Shown piece after piece: positions 5,513-8,023 of a stretch of 8,023 nt of DNA. The stretch lies in NCBI GenBank assembly GCA_002470185.1, contig DKNG01000222.1, forward strand, positions 5,710-13,732. The letters run 5' to 3'. Every line of letters starts with the position of its first letter. Within the stretch, counting starts at the first letter, position 1. A model generated the notes under the pieces. That model worked only from the letters and a program-made list of their open reading frames with translations. It was not told the DNA's origin and made no database searches. Source of the DNA: Arcobacter sp. UBA7394. Lineage in GTDB: Bacteria > Campylobacterota > Campylobacteria > Campylobacterales > Arcobacteraceae. Position numbers and translations under genes: made by a program.

Positions 5513-5890
5513 ATGAAAAAAATAGTTTTAATATCTCTTCTTTTTTCTTCTTTTTTGTTTTCTCATTCTCAAACTCCAACAATATTTGGTGGGGTGAGCA
5601 ATAAGCTTGATAGTATAAGTACAACACAAATTAAAGTTGTAAAAATTCATTTACAAAACCTTAATACTTATGCCCAACAATATTATTTAGAAATAGACGG
5701 AAAATATATAGGTCTTACGAATGTATTAAAAGCAAAACAATTAGTAAAACTTGAAGTTCCTGTGATGATAAACAAAGAAAATACTTTAGAGTTACATAAA
5801 GTTTGTACAGTGAGTATTCCTAAATCTAAAGAGGATATATTCAAAACTAAAATTTGTACTAAAGCTTATTTATATTGGGTGAAAAATTAA
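5513..5890 (+). CDS. Small exported beta-rich protein, candidate periplasmic chaperone or assembly factor
   Basis: A 125-residue protein I do not recognise. It has a Sec signal peptide of about 19 residues (MKKIVLISLLFSSFLFSHS). The mature part reads as alternating beta strands: IKVVKIHLQNLN, YYLEIDGKYIG, LVKLEVPVMI, LELHKVCTVSI and ICTKAYLYWV. C98 and C115 are its only cysteines and probably bond across two neighbouring strands. The layout (strand, N-x-N turn, strand, xGxxxG turn) suggests a single Ig-like domain, about half the length of a classical chaperone-usher chaperone. Its position right after a pilin-like subunit gene supports a chaperone or assembly role, but this is inference. It starts 5 nt after the previous stop with no good Shine-Dalgarno, so it is probably translated by coupling. 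Its stop overlaps the next start (TAATG). Confidence 0.75.
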   Translation: MKKIVLISLLFSSFLFSHSQTPTIFGGVSNKLDSISTTQIKVVKIHLQNLNTYAQQYYLEIDGKYIGLTNVLKAKQLVKLEVPVMINKENTLELHKVCTVSIPKSKEDIFKTKICTKAYLYWVKN

Positions 5891-6261
5891 TGAGATATAT
5901 AATATTTTTAATATGTATATCTACATTTTCTTTTTCTAATACCAATAGAATAACTACCTCAGATGGCATCACTTGTGAAAATTCAAGTGATGCTCCCTAT
6001 GAATTTGAATCTTATGTGGAGTCCTCTAAAAATAAACTTGAAGGTGAATACTCAAATGGTTTTGACAATGTGGATAATGATATATCAACTTTTGGAGTAA
6101 AGTTTACCTATAAATTTGGGGAACAAAAGAAATTAGATTGTAATAGGTTATATAATTTAGAATTAAGAGAAAAACAAGCTAAAGTAAAAGAATTAGAATC
6201 AAAAATAAAAGCTTTAGAACTAACAAATAAAATTAATTGGAAAAAAATAGATGAAAAATAA
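5890..6261 (+). CDS. Exported protein with outer-membrane-like beta segment and C-terminal coiled coil
   Basis: A 123-residue protein I do not recognise. I start it at the ATG that overlaps the previous stop (TAATG at 5888-5892), because this gives a clean signal peptide (MRYIIFLICISTFSFS). An upstream in-frame ATG at 5875 would add five residues inside the previous gene. After a Ser/Asp-rich stretch with C29 there are amphipathic strands (37-56), an Asn/Asp-rich turn, and a strand with alternating aromatics, FGVKFTYKFG (68-77), typical of outer-membrane barrel strands. C84 (KKLDC) follows, then a heptad-like helix at about 87-112. C29 and C84 are the only cysteines of the mature protein. One subunit is too small for a barrel, so an oligomeric barrel held by the coiled coil, or a membrane anchor, is a reasonable guess. 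The gene overlaps the next one by 11 bp. Confidence 0.72.
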   Translation: MRYIIFLICISTFSFSNTNRITTSDGITCENSSDAPYEFESYVESSKNKLEGEYSNGFDNVDNDISTFGVKFTYKFGEQKKLDCNRLYNLELREKQAKVKELESKIKALELTNKINWKKIDEK

Positions 6262-6706
6262 AATATTAATAATATGCTTATTTTTTTCTTTTCCTTTTTA
6301 TCTACATGCCTTTGGAACTTATTCCAACTCCTTAAAATTTACAAATCATATTGATTCCTCTTGCGGTATTGTAATAAAAAACAGAGGTTCAATAGCTTTT
6401 AAAAAAGAAGAACCTAAAAGTATAGGTGAATTTACTATTATCTCAAATATTAGTAATAAAAAAGATATTTATATAAAAATAAAAGATGTTAAAAAATCAG
6501 TGAATATTTTAGATATTAGAAACTCTAAAATATATATCATTTTAAATAGAACACAAAAGATAAAATTAGATACTTTTATCTCAAAAGGTGTAAAATTAAA
6601 TAATAAAAATAATAGAATCTATATCTTTATAGATAAAAAAAGATCAAATATAAGTTCAGGAAATACCTCTTTAACTTTCCAGTTTGAAGTTATATGCGAA
6701 AACTAA
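6251..6706 (+). CDS. Second exported pilin-like subunit, Lys-rich paralogue of the first cluster gene
   Basis: A 151-residue exported protein. The signal peptide is 1-20 (MKNKILIICLFFSF..., ending YLHA before F21). The mature part is paralogous to the product of 5061-5507. Both have C-G-(I/V)-(I/V) near the start, a GSI-F strand, a FT(I/V)-(S/T)N segment, and the ending ISSG...(F/L)EV-C. The cysteines C38 and C149 are 111 residues apart, exactly as in the first subunit (C36, C147), and there are no others. It is much richer in Lys and Arg and in isoleucine-rich strands than its partner, so it is probably a distinct minor, tip, anchor or nucleating subunit. The start lies 11 bp inside the preceding gene and lacks a strong ribosome site, pointing to coupled translation. 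No clear terminator follows. Confidence 0.78.
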   Translation: MKNKILIICLFFSFPFYLHAFGTYSNSLKFTNHIDSSCGIVIKNRGSIAFKKEEPKSIGEFTIISNISNKKDIYIKIKDVKKSVNILDIRNSKIYIILNRTQKIKLDTFISKGVKLNNKNNRIYIFIDKKRSNISSGNTSLTFQFEVICEN

Positions 6707-6726
6707 CACTAAAACCACATTATTAT

Positions 6727-6764
6727 TAGATATAATTTTAAAATAATTATTTAATAAATATCTA
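6727..6764. promoter_or_regulatory. Promoter and flanking inverted repeat upstream of the RND efflux operon
   Basis: A perfect TATAAT lies at 6731-6736, 44 bases before the ATG of the fusion protein. It overlaps the left arm of an inverted repeat, TAGATAT (6727-6733) with ATATCTA (6758-6764). The palindrome ATTTTAAAAT (6735-6744) lies between the arms. A repressor bound here would block transcription, as is common for efflux operons, but no TetR or MarR gene is seen in the window. The AT richness lowers the weight of the repeats. Confidence 0.4.
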
Positions 6765-6780
6765 TCACAAAAGGAAAACT

Positions 6781-7908
6781 ATGTACTTAAAAAAATTAGC
6801 AATACTTTCTTTTTCAGTTTTATTTTTATTTACTGGATGTAATGATAAAAAAACAGAAGAAAAAGTTGTAAAAAAAGAGATTAAAAAAGTAGATGTAAAT
6901 GTACATACTATAAAAAAACAAACATATCCTGTATGGGTTAATTTCTCTGGTAAAACAGAAGCATTAAAAAAAGTAGCTATTACTTCAAGAGTAAATGGTG
7001 AATTAAAAGAGTTGTTTTTTACAGCTGGTCAAAGTGTAAAAAAAGGTGATACTCTATTTAAAATTGATGATAGACAATATAAAGCAGTTTTAGCACAAAA
7101 AATGGCAACTCTAAAAAAAGACGAATCTTCACAAAGATTAGCTCTTGCAAACTTACGAAGATATGAACCACTTGTTCAAAAAGGATTAGCTCCAAGAGAA
7201 AAACTAGATGAATTAAAAGCAAGACTTGGAGAATATAATGCTGTTGTAAAAGCAGATAAATCAGCAGTAAAAGAAGCAAAACTTGATGTTGAATACTCTG
7301 TTGTAAAAGCAACAATAGATGGAAAAATTGGTAAGTCTTTAGTAGATATTGGAAATATTATTACTTCAAGTGATAAATTAGCTGAAGTAGTTCAAACAAA
7401 AGATTTATATGTAAACTTTAATCCAAGTAGTTCAGAAGTATTTATTCTAAATAGATATAAATCAGAAGAGTTTCCTAAGGTAAAAATTTTACCAGAAAAT
7501 GTGGAAGATCAGAATTTAAGCCTAAATGGAAAAGTTGATTTTATTGATAATGTAACAAATGAAACAACAGGTACAGTTCTAATGAGAGCAAAAGTAGATA
7601 ATCATAATAACTCATTATTCCCAGGGACTTTTGTAAATATTAAACTTTTTGTAACTGATAAGATTCCAGTAATTGCAGTAAACCCAAATAACCTAGCTCA
7701 AAATCAATTAGGCTCTTATGTATTAGCTGTAGATGAGAATAATAAAATTGTGAAAAAACAAGTTGTAGTTGAATACTCTAATAAAGAATTAGCAATCATT
7801 AAATCAGGTCTTAAAGATGGTGATAGAGTAGTTGTAAGTGCTATTAATAGACTTCAAGAAAATCAAGAGGTTAATGCTTTAGAAGTATCTAATCCAATAA
7901 ATAAATAG
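6781..7908 (+). CDS. RND efflux membrane fusion protein (periplasmic adaptor), lipoprotein
   Basis: A 375-residue adaptor of the AcrA/MexA (HlyD-like) family, of normal length. A lipoprotein signal peptide ends in the lipobox LFTGC with C20, so the protein should be anchored to the inner membrane from the periplasmic side. It has the family order: an N-terminal strand (VWVNFSGKTEALKKVAITSRVNG), the first half of the lipoyl domain (LFFTAGQSVKKGDTLFKID), the alpha-helical hairpin (about 98-175, including LVQKGLAPREKLDE), the second lipoyl half (VKATIDGKIGKSLVDIGNIIT), then beta-barrel and membrane-proximal domains (LFPGTFVNIKLFV, IKSGLKDGDRVVVSAINRLQENQEV). It would join the inner-membrane pump to a TolC-type channel, which is not in the window. 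AAAGGA (6770-6775) lies five bases before the ATG. The pump gene starts 8 bp downstream. The substrate cannot be predicted. Confidence 0.95.
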   Translation: MYLKKLAILSFSVLFLFTGCNDKKTEEKVVKKEIKKVDVNVHTIKKQTYPVWVNFSGKTEALKKVAITSRVNGELKELFFTAGQSVKKGDTLFKIDDRQYKAVLAQKMATLKKDESSQRLALANLRRYEPLVQKGLAPREKLDELKARLGEYNAVVKADKSAVKEAKLDVEYSVVKATIDGKIGKSLVDIGNIITSSDKLAEVVQTKDLYVNFNPSSSEVFILNRYKSEEFPKVKILPENVEDQNLSLNGKVDFIDNVTNETTGTVLMRAKVDNHNNSLFPGTFVNIKLFVTDKIPVIAVNPNNLAQNQLGSYVLAVDENNKIVKKQVVVEYSNKELAIIKSGLKDGDRVVVSAINRLQENQEVNALEVSNPINK

Positions 7909-7916
7909 GAAAAAAT

Positions 7917-8023
7917 ATGTTTTCAATATTTTTTATAAAACGACCAATTTTTGCAAAAGTTATTTCACTATTTATTATTATAGTTGGACTTATTGCATTA
8001 AATTTATTACCAGTAGCACAATT
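7917..8023 (+). CDS. RND efflux pump inner-membrane subunit, N-terminal fragment (AcrB/MexB family), runs off window
   Basis: Only the first 35 codons are present, but they are diagnostic. MFSIFFIKRPIF matches the short amphipathic start of hydrophobe/amphiphile RND transporters. It is followed by the first membrane helix (VISLFIIIVGLIALNLL) and the PVAQ motif at its periplasmic end. The ATG is preceded by AGGA (7907-7910), which overlaps the stop codon of the fusion-protein gene, and the gap is 8 bp, so the two genes form one operon. The product would be a proton-driven trimeric exporter in the inner membrane. Family class beyond this is not visible. Confidence 0.92.
   Translation, partial: MFSIFFIKRPIFAKVISLFIIIVGLIALNLLPVAQ

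Noticed and set aside
5875..5889. Upstream ATG start for the third cluster gene
   Set aside because: It lies inside the preceding gene and puts a charged MGEKL before the signal peptide. The TAATG overlap at 5888-5892 gives a normal coupled start.
5061..6706. Curli or classical chaperone-usher operon
   Set aside because: There are no curlin Q/N repeats, no CsgG-type lipoprotein, no usher and no two-domain chaperone. The resemblance is only in the mix of component types.
5061..6706. Type IV pilin genes
   Set aside because: The leaders are ordinary Sec signal peptides cleaved after A/S, with no G-F[TS]-x-x-E prepilin cleavage motif and no retained hydrophobic N-terminal helix.
7058..7315. Minus-strand Leu-rich open frame opposite the fusion protein
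   Set aside because: It is a Leu-rich translation of the complement of the Lys/Ala-rich helical hairpin region, a composition artefact.

Overview
The DNA is very AT-rich, and its proteins are rich in Lys, Asn and Ile. The signalling proteins (a histidine kinase with the HQSRLASMGEML...SHQWRQPLN box, REC-winged-helix and REC-PAS-PAS-HD-GYP regulators) look like those of Campylobacterota, most likely Arcobacter in the broad sense. The assignment is from style and motifs only. No rRNA, tRNA, insertion sequence or CRISPR array is visible.

Layout. (1) 1-525: C-terminal end of a Kef-type K+/H+ antiporter with its NAD-binding RCK_N domain, ending in a hairpin that overlaps the stop codon. (2) 526-747: intergenic region with inverted repeats and a pair of 11-bp-period direct repeats, then 748-2532: a c-di-GMP phosphodiesterase candidate (REC-PAS-PAS-HD-GYP). 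(3) 2559-2918, minus strand: a small unrecognised charged coiled-coil protein that converges on the HD-GYP gene through a shared hairpin. (4) 3016-4991: a two-component pair, a winged-helix response regulator and a 7TM histidine kinase, 2 nt apart. The regulator gene has a perfect TATAAT so close to its ATG that a leaderless mRNA is predicted. (5) 5061-6706: four tightly packed small genes for exported proteins, which I could not assign to a known system. The first and fourth are paralogous pilin-like subunits with identical cysteine spacing. The second is a small, probably all-beta protein. The third has an outer-membrane-like beta segment followed by a C-terminal coiled coil. Each predicted mature protein has exactly two cysteines. 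(6) 6781-8023: an RND efflux operon, with a membrane fusion lipoprotein and the first 35 codons of the inner-membrane pump.

How they may work together. The two-component pair sits directly upstream of the exported-protein cluster. An 8-bp word in the regulator's own promoter region, where part of it recurs with an 11-bp period, reappears inverted just upstream of the first cluster gene. The Shine-Dalgarno of that gene lies inside a perfect 9-bp hairpin. My working model is that the kinase/regulator controls a compact, previously unnamed surface-fibre or export system, with a further layer of control at translation. The gene calls for the signalling and efflux proteins are firm. The function of the four-gene cluster is inference.
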